Source of the DNA: Microcebus murinus
Lineage: Eukaryota; Chordata; Mammalia; Primates; Cheirogaleidae
DNA length: 64,000 nt
Reading direction: 5' to 3'
Assembly (NCBI RefSeq): GCF_040939455.1
Contig: NC_134136.1
Span: 105,760,014 to 105,824,013, forward strand
The notes beneath the pieces were generated by a model. That model saw nothing but the letters and a program-made list of their open reading frames with translations, was not told the origin of the DNA and ran no database searches. The position numbers were made by a program, and so were the translations under genes. The first letter of the stretch is position 1. Each line of letters begins with the position of its first letter. Positions 19,254 to 34,200 of this stretch are shown here, in pieces.

Positions 19254-21984
19254 TCCTTCAGTGACAACCAAGATGGGACAAATGGCATTCACCTCGCCAG
19301 GAATTTTAAGAAGAGAGGGCAGAAGACGCTCAGGGGAGAGATGATGAATTCAGTCTTGAACATGATGAGTTGGAGGTGGCAGTATGATGTAAAATGAAGG
19401 TATCTAGGAGGCAGTTGGGCATCTGAGTCTGGAGAGCTCAGAGGGAAGACATCTGGACTGGAGCTACAGATTTTGCAATGTCAGTGTTGCAGGGGTCTTG
19501 GGTTTGGATCAGCCCATCAAGCATGAAGGTGTGAAGGGCCAAGGGCAGAGGCCAGGCTGCTCCTACCTTCCACAAACACATCTTTTTCCTTTCTAGGCTG
19601 CTTGTGGTTTCAATGTGAGCCTGATGTTAACAGTGTAAAAATGAAGAGCAGAATGGGAAAGGAGAAAGACAAGGAATGGTTTACACTAGGCATTGCCTGG
19701 GGATGGCCCTGAGGGACTCTACCACCCCCTAGAGTCCAGCTTCCCTCTAGCTTTAAGAGTCTTTATCTAAATTGCCTTTTGTTCCCTAACTAATTTTAAG
19801 TGTAATGTGCATCATTTTATAATATAAAAATCCATTTGGAGTGTACGTATTGCTTCAATTAAGCATAATGCATATTTTATAGTAATATGTCTACATTTGA
19901 GTATCCACTAAACACATAAGAATCCCACATTTCTCTTTGCATGATACAAGTACTGGCTATGAACAGTGAATCAGACATCTACTAAATGCTTACAATGATG
20001 GTGAATCATTGCTAGTTAGGGCAAATACCATGGCATACTATACTAATTAAAATATGTATAGCAATCACTAGATCAATCTGAAACTGGCACCTTCTGGATA
20101 TAAGAATATCCAGCCCGTTCACATTAACCAGTAAATGAAGAAGGCTCAGACACAGAGCACTTCACACCCACACAAAAGCCTATTTTTCCAGGCCCTTCCT
20201 CTGCAGGGAGGCAGGGTAAGCCAGTCTGAGGAAAGTTCTCTGAGCCAGCTGCCATCTAAACCAGAGATTTCACTAGACAGGTTCCAGATAAAGTCGAGCT
20301 CTGCTTCACTCTCATGCAGTTTTCTTTTAATAAGATTTCTCAAAGCTTCACAGAGCCACCTATATCAAGCTGAACATCTAAAAAGATGTGAAGTTTAGCA
20401 TCTTCACTAAAATAAAGCCACACTTCATTAACCTCACAGGCTGGAAGTTGCTTCATGGGAAAGAATTCAGTGCACCTATTAGCCTGCCAGCTATAGCGCT
20501 ACCCCATGTATATGACCCCCACAACCTCCTGCTAAAAATGGATCACTGGTTAAGGTGGTTCAAGTATGTCTGACTATAGCATTCCTGGTCCACCTTAACA
20601 GCAGCTCAAAGCTGTAACTATTTGTCTGCCTTTTGCAAACGATTGTGCCAAATGACAGGAATTTCAAAACTAGGCAGAAATTCTTACACTCTGCATAATC
20701 TCCCTTCCTCTTCAGCTACAAATAAGGCTTTGTATTCGATTAGACTCACAGCAGGTGAAAACCCCAATTAGTGAATTCATTCTGGGGCCTCTTTCTACCT
20801 TCCTCCCACATACCACATTTAAAAAAAAAAATAGGGAAGTCTCAGTTTTTTCTCAAATCACAAGTAAATTAACCCTTTGATCTACCCAATCAAACCATTT
20901 ACTGCATAAAGAATTTTCACTAAAAAATGAGAAGATGTTGAAAGATTCCTCCTTGACTTCATAATGGGGGTTACACAAAATTCTATTTTACCAGACATTA
21001 TTGTTTTCTTCAAATCCATAAATGCTCTCAGATTTTCTGATCAATCTAGAAATTATAGTTTTTCTTTCTACCTGAAACTCACAATGCCAATATTATATAA
21101 AGAATGATTAATGGACAGTCTGCTACAAGAGAGAATTGCTTTTAAGTTATGTTCTTATTTTGGTGTATTCGAAGTGAGAAAATGTATTAAATTTTTGTTT
21201 AAACAGTATGCTTTGGCCTCAGGAAGTACAGAAAGTCTATATTTCATACTTTGTAAATATTTATTTGTTAAAGAAAATTCATCATTGGACAAGGATAGAG
21301 GGTTGGTTTGAACATTCAAAAAAAAATCGAGACAGCTTTAGTTCTTAGAGTGATTTACTTATACTTTGTCAATTGCTTCTCAGGAAACAATTCACAAGTG
21401 GTTTTATTTATGAGCATATGATTAAAAAGGAGCAGCTTTGTCTTTTTTAATTGTTTTACTCTTGTCACTTTTCTTGAAACAAGTCATAGGACTTATTATC
21501 TACAAGAAAATACTGAACATATATCAAATAGTAATGGAGCTTTTAGAAGTAGTCATCTGTTACTGTCAGAGGTTCATTTCATTTTGGATCTTTTTAATTA
21601 AAATGCAAAGTTCTACATACATGTCTGCTAAATTACTCCTTTCTGAAACATTCAAATTTTATAAAAAATGTTAAATGCTAATGTAACCATTATTAATAAG
21701 TATGACTTGGTTCTTGAGATTTGGAAAAAGTAAACAAAGGAATTACCAGTCAATTAAGTGGACAAGGAAGTCACCCTAAGTTGAAATAGATAAGGAAAAT
21801 GTAATATTCAAATGCCACAGATGAAGACACCAGTTTTTTCCCCCTTTGAGATGAATATCTACGAGAATCACACTCTATCAAAAGCAGCTTCCTTAACCTT
21901 CATCGAACATAGCTATATATTATAGCAGAGGCATTAAGGTAGAAGGGCAGATATTTCAGATCATTTCTGTCCCTTAGAGGCGAG

Positions 21985-22112
21985 TCACTTAACCCCTTGG
22001 GCACTTTTGTTGACTCATCTATAAAATTTGGATAATACTGCACAGGGCCATAGTGTGGGTCAAAATGACATAATGACTCTGAAAGCAACTGAAAGGCTGG
22101 GGAATGCTGTGT
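21985..22112 (+). mobile_element. MIR fragment
   Basis: The order gagtcacttaacccct, ttgactcatctataaaattt, then ggataatactgcacaggg reproduces the MIR core on the plus strand. Confidence 0.65.
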
Positions 22113-22851
22113 TAATGCAAAGCAGTCTGTCATGCAGGTATGATTCCTTAAAAGAAAACCCAATATGTTCAGGAATACTGTTAGGAATATAACATGAAAT
22201 AAATTCAGCACAATCACTTTAACTTTTCATTTTAGACTGTTGTGTGAGGGAAAATGAGAGGTCTAAGAGTTTCAGTTCTTCCTCTTTAGCAATTTGCAAA
22301 AGGAACCTTTCCTCTTTTCAGTTTTTACATTTAAGAAGGACTTAAGCAGTAAAGTTAATTTTTTTTTTTTTTGGCAAGATAAATCACTAACCACAGCTTA
22401 AAATAGACATAAAATTCACACCACTGGCTATCATTCTTTGGGGCTGAGGTTAAAATATGAATACTACTCGCACATGTTAAAGGGTGTATCCACGTTCATA
22501 TTGTCAGGGAGCAAAACCCTGGAGTAGTGAGAGAGAAAGTGAGTATTGATTTGGTGGGAGAGAGTGGGAGAGAAAAGATCTCCTACATCTAGATGGAAAA
22601 GGCCTCTTGGTGGCAGGTCTTAACAGCCAGCATGTGGTAGGAATTCCACACAAAGACAGGAATCCATAAAAGGGGAAATGGAGGTAAAAACCAGTTTAAC
22701 CCATTAATGATCCGCCAAGGGCTGAACCTTGTACTCCAGCTCTGGCTTATTTCTCTCACAGCACTTTTTTTTTTTTTTTTTGAAAATGAAAGGGGAATAT
22801 AGATGCAAAGAATTTTAATTTATGTACAAATTTCCAAGAAGTGTTTTTATA

Positions 22852-23325
22852 TGCTGTACCAGATATGGAAAACCCCTATCTATCACTTGGCACTCGAGCC
22901 ACCTGAGACCCCCACCCCTCACGGAAGACCCGCATCAGCATAATACTAACCTATTATCTGGTTCATCAGCATAACACTAAACCTATTTCCTGGCACAACA
23001 ACTAACCTATTACCTGGTATATCAGCATAACACTAAACCTATTACCTGGCTCACCAACTAACCTATTACCTGGTGCATCAGCATAACACTAAACCTATTA
23101 CCTGGTGCATCAACTACCCTATTACCTGGCAGGCATTAGCCATCTGAGACCTGACCCCTCAGACCACCCCAATTTAATAAAAATGGGAAAAATCTGGTAG
23201 ACGGGGCTCAGAATTTGGTGGTGAGACTCCTCTGAGTCCACCAGAAAATAAACTTTGATTCTCCAACTCTCTGTGAGCCCTTCGGTTTGTCCTTGGAACC
23301 ACCTGCTGTAACACTTGCTGTAACA
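22852..23325 (+). mobile_element. Probable solo LTR (ERV1-like)
   Basis: The right part has LTR architecture in plus orientation: an AT-rich TATA-like box (aatttaataaaaatggg, about 23170), then a polyadenylation signal (aaaataaact, about 23247), then a U5-like stretch ending in two close copies of ttgctgtaaca/cctgctgtaaca. The left part carries a 56-base tandem repeat as U3 regions often do. No gag, pol or env remnant is near. The boundaries are approximate: I could not find a clean target-site duplication, and the element may start earlier, near 22500. It is non-coding, so only regulatory remnants are present. Confidence 0.5.
22934..23129 (+). repeat. 56-base tandem repeat in the LTR
   Basis: The word atcagcata recurs at 22934, 22965, 23021 and 23077. 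The last two intervals are exactly 56 bases. Each unit is itself two related halves of about 30 and 26 bases, both ending in a variant of cctattacctgg. The first unit has lost a half (31-base interval). Confidence 0.85.
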
Positions 23326-24639
23326 TACCTAGACTAAGTTTCTCCATTAAATATTCCCCTATAATAATTTCCTTAAATGGCTGCAACTGTATTTATGGAA
23401 CACTTATATACATCTTTGCTTATCATTCAAACTCTTCTCGTTTTTCTTTACTGTTAATAAAAATGGGGTGGGGGAGAGGTGTTTGGAGATTGACATGCAA
23501 ATATATAAAAATTTCAACATTGTAATCAGGTTCCTGTACTACAGGGATCCAAAGGAAGTATGGCCTTGTCCTTAAGGAGCTTACAGTCTAGTGGGGGAAG
23601 ATACACTTATACATGACTAAACACAATATCAGACTGATTATAATAAATACAGAAAGAGAGAAATTAAAAAAGGAACAAAAAGGGAAAGCTGATTAGTTTA
23701 ACCTCTTGAGATCAGGGAAGATGCGTTTCAATTAATAACTAACTAAGCTTAAATCATCAGGTTAGTTCTTAAACCAAGTTTCATGTGGTTTTTTTTAGCT
23801 AGTGTATGAAAAGCTGAAACAAGTTTCTTAAATTGATTCTGTGAGCTAATCTCTCCTATTAATAATTTACTAATGCGCGGTTGCTTTTTATGTTAACATA
23901 CTGCTGTGTTAGGATATTAATTTATGCTTTTTAGAGACTCAAAAAAGTATCAGGCCAATATTAGATTTTATCTCTTGGGAAGGCTAACTGGCAGAAAATA
24001 CTAATGTCCCCATTAGGACATCAAATCACATTCTTGAGTTAATATCAACAAGACCTTAGTGTGGAAGTCTAGGTCCTCACAGATTGACCTGCTCTCACCG
24101 CTTAGAAGCTGGTGGACAAACATTTGGAAGCCTCTTCTCATATGATGGGTAGAGAAGAAAAAAATGGGCATCACCTGTACTTTTCAATATCTTTCTTTGT
24201 AAATAGAATTAAATTTGGGGTTGGAAGAAACAAGAATGGAAAAGAGGGCAGGGATCAGACTGGGAACACATGCCAAAGAGACTATTAACAACACCCCAGT
24301 TAAGAGAGGATGAAGGCCTGAACTAAAAAGGTAGCACTGGGAATTGGTGGAGAGGTTGAATTCAAGACAGGTTATAGGATAAAATCATTGCTACTTTTCA
24401 GCCAGTTTGATGTGAGGGCTAGAGGAAAGGGAAGAGTCTTGCATTTGATATGGCAACATTAGCTGTAGATTCATATTTGTGTGCGTATGTATTTATACTT
24501 CACACTGCTCCATAAAGGCTTTATGGCAACTTATAACAATGTATAACTTTTAAAAATTAATAAAGTCCAAGAGTAAGGAAATAGAAATAGAATAAAACCT
24601 TAAGAAGAGAGGAAAAGTTAGAACACAGATCTGAAGATC

Positions 24640-25305
24640 ATACCGCTTGATATACTTATTAAAATTTTGCTATGCACACCCACCAGAATGAAAAAGACAA
24701 ACAATACAAAGTGTTGGGAAGGATATGGAGCAACTCGAATTCTCGTGCTTTGCTGGTAGGAGTGTACACTGGTACAACCACATTGGAAAACTGTTTGGCA
24801 GAATGTGCAAAAGTTGAATACATACATACCCTATGACCCAGAAAATTCCACTGCTCTCAAAGGAATGCATACATATATTCATGAAATGATATGTTTTAGA
24901 ATGTTTATATCATTATTTATACCAAATACCCATCAAAAGTAGAATATATAAAGAATTACAGCATATTCACACAGTGCAATATTATACAACAGTAAGAATG
25001 AACAATCCACAACTTCATGCAACAGCATGGATGAGTCAGTGTTTAAAGGAGCCAGACACAAAAGAGTTCATGCTTGCTGCGCAGTTTCATTTATATAAAG
25101 GACAAAAACAGGCCAAAACAATTAATAGTGCTCAAAGTCAAGATAGTGGTTACCTTGGAGGATGGCTACCGATTGGGAGGGTGCACAAAGGGACTTTTAA
25201 AGACTAATAATAATTCTGTTTCTTGATCTGGATGCTGGTTAAACGAGTGTGTTCAGATTGTGAAAATTCACTGAACTGTACATTTAAGTTTAAGCCTTTT
25301 TCCTT
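24640..25305 (+). mobile_element. L1M 3' fragment (ORF2 C-terminus and 3' UTR)
   Basis: Plus-strand order is typical of old L1: ctggtaggagtgtacactgg, tacaaccacattggaaaact, gcaatattatacaacagtaa, then a ttgatctggatgctggtt block and actgaactgtacatttaag. Reading frames are broken. 5'-truncated relic. Confidence 0.85.
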
Positions 25306-25307
25306 TC

Positions 25308-25950
<643 letters not shown>

Positions 25951-27936
25951 GTCTATATGTCTAATAAACATCAATAAAAAAGTTTTTAAAAGCTAAGTAT
26001 AATTTGGCTGTAGGTTTTCTGGATGCCAGAGCAAAAGAAAAAATGTAAAAGGAAATACGATCTATTTTGTTATACGGATTATTGATAAGGAGAAAAGAGC
26101 ATAATTCTTTAAGTGGGGCAAAGCAGAATCTAAGTTCTGAATGACTTAGATTGAATAAAATTAGATCTGAATAAATTTATTGCATGGATTTTTCAGATGA
26201 GAGACACTGCATGATGTTGACTTTCAGTAAAATCCCTTCAGTAGATGTTTTTACAGTGTCCCTCAACATAAGTTGAGTATGTGACATGAAAGTACCCCTG
26301 AGTTGAAGAAATCTTATGGGGGCCAAAGTAAAGTGGTCTGAGGATGCAACTTGTGATGGCCTGGCCTAAAGTAGGGATAAAATCTGGGATGGTGTTTTTC
26401 AAGCTTCAGGTCCATTAGTAGGTCAGGAAATCTCTATAGTGGATCAGTACAGTATTGTTCTTAATGAAATAGAACAGAATAGAAAATATTAGAGCATATT
26501 ATATAGTAAAGGTAACTAACGTTTTGTAAAACTCTTCTTTCAGTCATAAAAACATAAATAGAAAAATATTTATAGATATAGACACATGTGCATGTGTGGG
26601 TGTGGGTATAGTTGTACTGGGATGGTATTTAAGATGTAATTTTTACAGTGGATTGGTCAAAGAAATGAAAGTTACAGACCCAATTGCATAAAGAAATAGA
26701 TGGACTGTATGCCTACTGTACCATTATGCATCAATATAATTACTCTAGACTAGGATTTGGAGGTAAATTTGGGGCAGACAGTTTGCAGTGCTATTCCCTG
26801 GTAAGGGCTGTAGCATTATAAGAGAATGTAGGGGAATTAAAAGATTCAGGAGGGAGAACAAGCTGGAAAGGTGTTCATCAAGTCTGAAATTCTAGCCACA
26901 TGAAGGGCTACAGGGGCTAAGAATATGCTCCAAGTTTTAGGGGGTTTCTTTTCTGCCAGCTGTTCATTTGGGTGGATGTTTAGGAACATACTAGGAATCA
27001 CTCAGCCTTTTCGTTTTCTTCCAAATGGCATGGTGATATTGTCACATTGCAGAAGGAAAAACATTGCTGCTAAAAGTATTGTCAAGGGAAGTAACAGGTA
27101 GAGCTCACACTACTGTACACAACTTCATGTTGCTGGTCTGAGCAATACACTACAAAACATAAACTGAGAAATAATCCTTCTGCTCCTACCCTGCAGTGGG
27201 ACCTCATTTGGAGCCGTTGCTAGTGTGCTCAGGGCTAGGCCAACAAATTGGCATTGTGTGTGTCCAACAGAATTGGTAAAATTTTAGGGCTGGATGGTCC
27301 CCATTCTATTTAATACCTAAAAATTTATCCTATTAAGTGCTTGGGGAAATTTATCTAAATAAGTGTTCATGAAGACTGATAATGATTATACTTTAAAAAA
27401 AAGTATTCTCATATAATTGTAGAAACATTTTAGATAGTCTACAGCTATGGGAATATTAAGCATATTAAGAGTTAAAATAACAGCTTTAAGAATAAAATTC
27501 TTTTCAAAAGAGTGACTAGCTATGAGAGTAACCAGAAAGGAAGTCACAATCTTTCTCTTTTCAGTATTTAATCATAGCAGCATTCATGAAATTCCCAGTA
27601 GTAATAAGTGGTTAATTAACTACATTTCTAATCAGTATTTCTGAGATTTTAAAATTATGGGGCTATGGATACTATATTTCTACCATTAGCTGTGAAGGTA
27701 CAAAGCAGCTATTTAGCCCAGCAATGATTACTCACAAAACACAAATTTTAACAGCACATCCGATTTTACCTACACTTAAACTCAGAGAATAATTTAGTCC
27801 ACAGAAGAACTTGCCTATAACTTTTTTCCAATACATTGTGATATATTGCAAAATGGCCACAAATTCTAGCCCCCTCTCCAGTATCTAGCTTTTGCAATGT
27901 GACTTTGTCTTTCCTTCCATCAAGAAGTGGAGTCTT

Positions 27937-28272
<336 letters not shown>

Positions 28273-28554
28273 TAAGTGGAGTCTTTCCCCACTCCTTGTA
28301 TCTGGCTTCCTTCAGCCAATGGGCACTAACAAATGTGACACCAGCAGAAACTTGACAAATCCCCATGTGAAGAAGGTTGGACTAGTGTGTTGGATAATGA
28401 AACATACAAGCGTATTTGCGTCTGTTCCTAGATCACAGCATGCTAACCATCATACATGTGAGTCAGGCCGTGATAGCTCATCCAGTTGCCAGCTAACCAC
28501 AGATACATAAGCAAGCCCAGTAAAGAGTAGTACAATTGGTCCAGATAAAAAAAA

Positions 28555-28690
28555 AAAATAGCCCAGTTAAGCCTAGCAGAGTAGCATGCACCTGTGATCC
28601 CATCTACTCAGGAGGCTGAGGCAGAAGGATTGTTTGAGCCCAGGAGTTTGAAGCCAACCTGGGCAACATAGCGAGATCCTGTCTTTAAAA
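28555..28690 (+). mobile_element. Alu monomer (FLAM/FRAM-like)
   Basis: A single Alu-like arm: gtagcatgcacctgtgatcc, then aggaggctgaggcagaagga, then a gcaacatagcgagatcctgt end. There is no second arm, so this is a free monomer or a deleted Alu. Confidence 0.7.
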
Positions 28691-28754
28691 TGTTGTTTTA
28701 AAATGACCCAGTCCACCCATCAAACAGTAAGTTAAGTGAATGGCTGTTGTGTTA

Positions 28755-29098
28755 CAGGTTCTACAAACCATGGCTCATGGGCCAAGTCTGGTCTGTGGGA
28801 TGTTTTCATACAGCCTCCCTGCTAAGTATTATTTTTGCATTTTTTTTAATTCTATATATTCATCTTAGTTGTGACAGTTTATTTTCTTTTATTTATTTTT
28901 ATTTCGGCATATTATGGGGGTACAGATTTTAAGGTTTCAATAAATGCCCTTTCCCCCCTCCCCCCACAAGTCTGAGTTTCCAAGAGTTGTGGGGAAGAAA
29001 AGGAATATTAAACAGAGACTATATGTAGCCCACAAAAACTAAAATATTTACTATCTGGTCCTTTATGGAAAATGTTTGCTGACTCCTGTGTTAAGCCA
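28755..29098. mobile_element. hAT-type element carrying an L1 tail
   Basis: The ends caggttctacaaaccatgg and aatgtttgctgactcctg are the two halves of a hAT-type terminus (consensus near CAGGGGTCGGCAAAC). Between them at about 28877-28975 is an antisense L1 3' tail (gcatattatgggggtacaga), a later insertion. Confidence 0.65.
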
Positions 29099-29359
29099 GT
29101 AAGTTTGGGGTGATTTGTCATGTAGCAAAGGTAGCTGATACACATCTACTCCCAAGAAAGAATGTTAGAAATTGGGACTTCCTCACAGAACTCAGTTAAC
29201 ACCTGGTCAATTTATCCTTGGTACTTGTCTTCTAGTTGCTTGTTAACTAAGATAAGACTTGAAATGAATAGAATGAACAAATACATGTATAACCTGGGAA
29301 GTTATTTTTGTAGTATGCTTTTCAAAGGTAAGATTTTTAAAGGGTAGCAAGAAAAACAA

Positions 29360-29825
29360 GTATACAATTTTTGGCAGTTTTATTCATAATCTCCCCAAAC
29401 TGAAAACAACCCAAATGTCTACTAACAATTGAATGGATGAACAAAATGAAGTATAACCATACAATAGAATATAATCTGCAATTAAAAAGAAACAAACTAC
29501 TGATCCTTAAATTATTGATATTCAGAATCATGCTGAGTGTACAAAACTAGACACATACAAAAATACTGTATGATTCCATTTATAGAAAATGCAAACTAAT
29601 ATACAGTGACAGAAAGAAGATCATTAGTTGCCTGGGGTCAGGGATGAAGGGAAGAATGGCCTGCAAAGGGGCACAAGGAGGCTTTTGGGGAGATAAGAAT
29701 GTTCTGTACTTTGATTTTAGCAGTGGTTTCTCAACTGTGCTGTCAAAAATCAGTGAATTGTACACTTTAAATGGATGCAGTTTGTTGTGTTGTAAATTAT
29801 TCTTCAATAAAGTTGATTTTTAAAG
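29360..29825 (+). mobile_element. L1M 3' fragment
   Basis: The order cccaaatgtctactaacaat, tatgattccatttatagaaa, ttgcctggggtcagggatg, gtgaattgtacactttaaat and tcaataaagttgattttt marks an old L1M 3' end in plus orientation, frames broken. Confidence 0.85.
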
Positions 29826-30384
29826 TTTTTTTTAAAGCATTTGCCCTAAAATCAAATTTAACATTCAAAAATGTATACAATTGGACAGAAGATGAGGTGC
29901 ATTACACAGGATGTTTACATAAATATAGGACAGATCCAGGTCATGCTGTCAGTTCCCTTCTGATTAATTCTGAAAATATCAAAACATTAGATTCAGAAGT
30001 GACCTTAAAGGTTAATGAATTACATCTTCTCATCCAATACAGAAATTGCCTTTAGGGGTGAGACAGTTATTTCCAACTTGACTCTCTACTGTAAAGGGAG
30101 TTTAATGCTTTTCAAGGTGGTGGATTCTATTTTTTGGAGAGCCCAGTTATGAAATTTTCTTTAACATTTAGTTAAAATTTGCTTTCCTGTAACTTACACA
30201 TATCTAGTTTAAGCAGTTCTCAGAGTAAAACAGGTAAAAACAAAACAAAATAAGTAATAAACAAACAAACAGAAAACTCCAACCAAAATGTAATAAAGGA
30301 AATCTCTTCTAACCTTATAAATATTTGAGGCCCCTTTTCATATGTTCCCTGATTCCACTTCTCTCTAGGCTAAATCTAAATACA

Positions 30385-30670
30385 GGCCAGGTGTGGTGGC
30401 TCACACCTGTAATCCTAGCACTCTGGGAGGCTGAGGCAAGAGGTCAGGAGTTCAAGACTAGCCTGACCAAGAGTGAGACTCTGTCTCCACTAAAAATAGA
30501 AAAAATTAGCCAGGCATGGTGGCACATGCTTGTAGTTCTAGCTACTCAGAAGGCTGAGGCAGGATGGTCCCTTGAGCCCAGGAATTTGAGGTTGTTGTGA
30601 GCTAGGCTGACAGCATAGCACTCTAGCCTGGGCAATAGAGTGAGACTCTGTCTCAAAAAAAAAAAAAAAT
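30385..30670 (+). mobile_element. Alu
   Basis: Slightly shortened two-monomer Alu with a pure A-tail. The flanks aaatctaaatacag and aaatctaaatatag are a target-site duplication with one mismatch. It landed at the left end of the palindromic element next door. Confidence 0.95.
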
Positions 30671-30675
30671 CTAAA

Positions 30676-30847
30676 TATAGTAAGTTCTTATTTAATGTCA
30701 TTGATGGTTCTTGAAAACTGTGAAACTTTAAGCAAAACAACACAGCAGGTCCTCAAAGAGGGAAGAAATTGGTTTCATTATATGTTGTTTCACTTAAAGT
30801 CACAGTTTTCAAGAACTTATCAACAACATTAAGTGAGGACTTACTGT
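30676..30847. mobile_element. Palindromic MITE
   Basis: The two halves are inverted copies over about 60 bases. The left arm has taagttcttatttaatgtca ... ttcttgaaaactgtg, and the right arm has the complement of taagtcctcacttaatgttg ... ttcttgaaaactgtgacttt. It has no coding capacity and TA-rich flanks, as in Tc1/mariner-type MITEs. Confidence 0.75.
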
Positions 30848-30956
30848 ACCTGCATTTCCTTCTATTTTTTTTTTTTTCATATAATATGGCCTATAGACTC
30901 TTGGCTATTCTAAGGTGACACTTTAAGAAACAAGATTCATTAAAATGTGATATCCA

Positions 30957-31290
30957 GGCCGGGTGTGGTGGCTCACGCCTAGCACTCTGGGAGGTCGAGG
31001 CGGGCAGATTGCTCGAGGTCAGGAGTTCAAAACCAGCCTGAGCAAGAGTGAGACCCCGTCTCTACTACAAATAGAAAGAAATTAACTGGCCAACTAACAT
31101 ATATAGAAAAAATTAGCCAGGCATGGTGTCACATGCCTGTAGTCCCAGCTACTCGGGAGGCTGAGGCAGGAGGATCACTTGAGCCCAGGAGATTGAGGTT
31201 GCTGTGAGCTAGATTGACGCCATGGCACTCACTCTAGCCTGGGCAACAAAGTGAGACTCTGTCTCAAAAACAAACAAACAAACAAACAAA
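30957..31290 (+). mobile_element. Alu, lemur type
   Basis: Two-monomer Alu with spacer and a (CAAA)n tail; target-site duplication aaaatgtgatatccag / aaaatgtgaaatccag (one mismatch). Confidence 0.95.
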
Positions 31291-34200
31291 ATGTGAAATC
31301 CAGAACTGAGTAATCAAGACACTTATATTCCCTGCTTTGTCACTATTAATGGCATCTTTAACTGTTGTAGCATTTCAGTTTTGTAAATGTCATATTACAC
31401 TTTTTGTTCATACTGAATTTGTGGATTACTAAAAATCCAAGGGTTTGAAACTATAATCTAATATTAATAAAGGTCTCGTCTCTCCCATGTTTTTAGAATT
31501 AATTACTTGAGGCTAAATGTGAGATTTAAGTCTTTTTAAACTATGTTTTCATGTTTCATCTTGTAATAAGAACTCATATTTCTAACTGATTTAAAATCTA
31601 TTAGAATTTTGATATTTTTATCATTTAAAGTATTAAAAACTTTTGTCAATTTCAAATGTATTAACACGTTTAGTTGGTGTGAATTCCCATTCTATCAACC
31701 ATTAAGTATCTATTGTGGATTCAGGAATACTAAGTGGTCTTATCTTCTTGGCATTCATAGACTAGAACAGGAGATATACTTATAAACAAGTGATCATAAT
31801 TCAGTTAGATAAGTGCTACAGAAAGTTGTGCTCACTGAATACAACCAAAGATGGTTAACAAAAGTAGTGATGCAAAATTGGCCAGTTGAAATCATCAGGC
31901 AGTCAGCTGAGATAGGTGTAAGAGCTGACTGAAGAAGAAACAGCCATGTGCAAAGGGACGGATATCTTAAATACAGGGCCAAGCTCAGAGATTCTGTTTT
32001 GTGTTAATCTAGATCTATTAATTGACATTCTTTAGATGTCTTTGTTGAATCAGCTGCAAATTCACCCTATTACTCAGCCCACTGTTCTTCATCTTATACC
32101 CAAGATTGTCAAAAGAGAACTTGAAAAATGTGCTGTAAAATCATAAGATATGCTGTCTATAATAGCCTTCTCATAGTCATAACAAAAGTAGTCATAACAA
32201 AAATGGAAATGAAGTGAATGTGGCATGGGAAATTTCTAGATTATTATGCTGATTTCCAGGAGCATGCTATTTTGAGTACTGATTAATAATCAAGTCAATG
32301 TTGTTTTCTAGGTTTTTATTGCTTACCAACATCAAACTTACTGGTTTGTAATTTCTAAAATTCATCTTATCTTTTAATGTCAAAATAATGCTTTCTTATC
32401 TCCTTGTATGACATCACCAATCTCCTTCCCATGTTTTCTCCAAGTCTACCACCAGTGGTTCTTTTCATGGGAGGAGGAGTAGGTTTTAATCGATATTGGG
32501 TAGAAAGAATGCATTCCCATTGAATTGAATGAGGGGCTATGCACTCAAATAAAGGTTGGATATCAGAATCACATGCAGCACTTCTAACAAATTGGACCCA
32601 GTCTCTAATTGATTTTCTTCATTTTACAACAAAAACAATATAAGTTGAGATTGTCCCTAATATAGCCTAGAAAAGAATATTATTCTCATTAAACTTAAAT
32701 AAAACTTTGGCTGGATTGATGTCATTTTAAAAGGCAGAATATTTTCCTAAAAAGCAAGCAATTTGAATGCTTCAGACTAAGTTATTCCCCACTTATCTGT
32801 GGCCCTCAAATGAATTTATGACCTGCAGTAGAGAAGTGGTCCTCTATTTCTGACTTGTGAGAGTAATGGTGAGGGCAGTGGATAAGGTTAAGGAGGTTAG
32901 AAGAACTCTGTTTCATTGCTTTTTGGTTGTTGGTTTTTGTTTAGTGAGCAAACAAGATAATATACCTAGTGCCTTTTAGTCATAGAGCAAAAATTATCTG
33001 TATAGTGTTTTCTGAAATTATACCCTAAACCCATGCAAATCTCCAATTTGCATCAACCACAAGCCTCCTATATTTTGGCAGATTTTAACTAGAGCTAAAT
33101 AACTGGCATATATTTATACTTAATTGTAATCAAATGTAATGGAATGTATGCAAAACATAGGCTTTGCTCAAAGTGCTCTTTACAGATGAAATGTGATTAT
33201 TGAACCTGACAGTAGATCATTCACTGGGGGGAAAAGTGGTTAATCACTTCTCCTTACCTCTACTTTTCTAACCTTTGGTGACACTGGTTATATTTCAAGA
33301 CTCTGAATGCTATAAATGAACACTTTACTGAAGAAGTATCTTTATCAATGGCAAATGTGTTACGTAAGACTAATAAAGTCATTTACAAATTTCAATGAAG
33401 AGCAAATGTAAATGGTAAAAACAATCCATTATGTATCATCAATAAATCCAACATTGTTTTTGTAAAACAGTTTTCACAGGAGTTCTACTTATGTTAGCTT
33501 TTCTTAAACCTTGCTGCAAAGTGTCAGTTCTTTCTAATATATAATCAAGGGAATTTTGTGTCGGGAAGAAAACTTCTCATCTTTGTAAAGGACATTTAGA
33601 GGAGAGGTAGGGAAAAACAAGAAAGATCATGCATGAGGATTAAGTGTGAAGGTATAGATTGAATGGATTTCAACCATTATTTTAAAAGGCTTATCTGAAA
33701 AAAGGTGCTCTTCAAATCAAGTGAAGTTTGATATCCACTTTTGGAATATTGCCAAATTTAAAAATGACATTCATTATTCTGAAAATGAAGGCAGATACAC
33801 ATGATATCTACAAGTCAGTTTGAATGAAATTGATTCACTGGTTTTTCTTTTTACATTTCATAACTTTTTGTATGAATCAATCCATCAGCTCATGTTTGCT
33901 TAACTTTTCAAACTAAAAAAGAAACTCCAACAATCTTTAATAATAATGAATTCAACCAAGTTTTAGGCAGAATTCCTTAGTGCAAGAGCCAATAGAGTCT
34001 GATTAGGTTGGGCCTAAAATGTCATTTTTTAAACATGAAAATTAACAAAAGCACAATAATAAAATAAAACAAAAAAATCCCACAGAAGAATGAGAGTGGT
34101 TATGTTTTAACAGATGGGGTTTATATATATGAGTATCTTTTCAACATAGCAAATTTAAATCTAGGATACAAATTCAGACAGTATAGTATCTGAATTGTAA

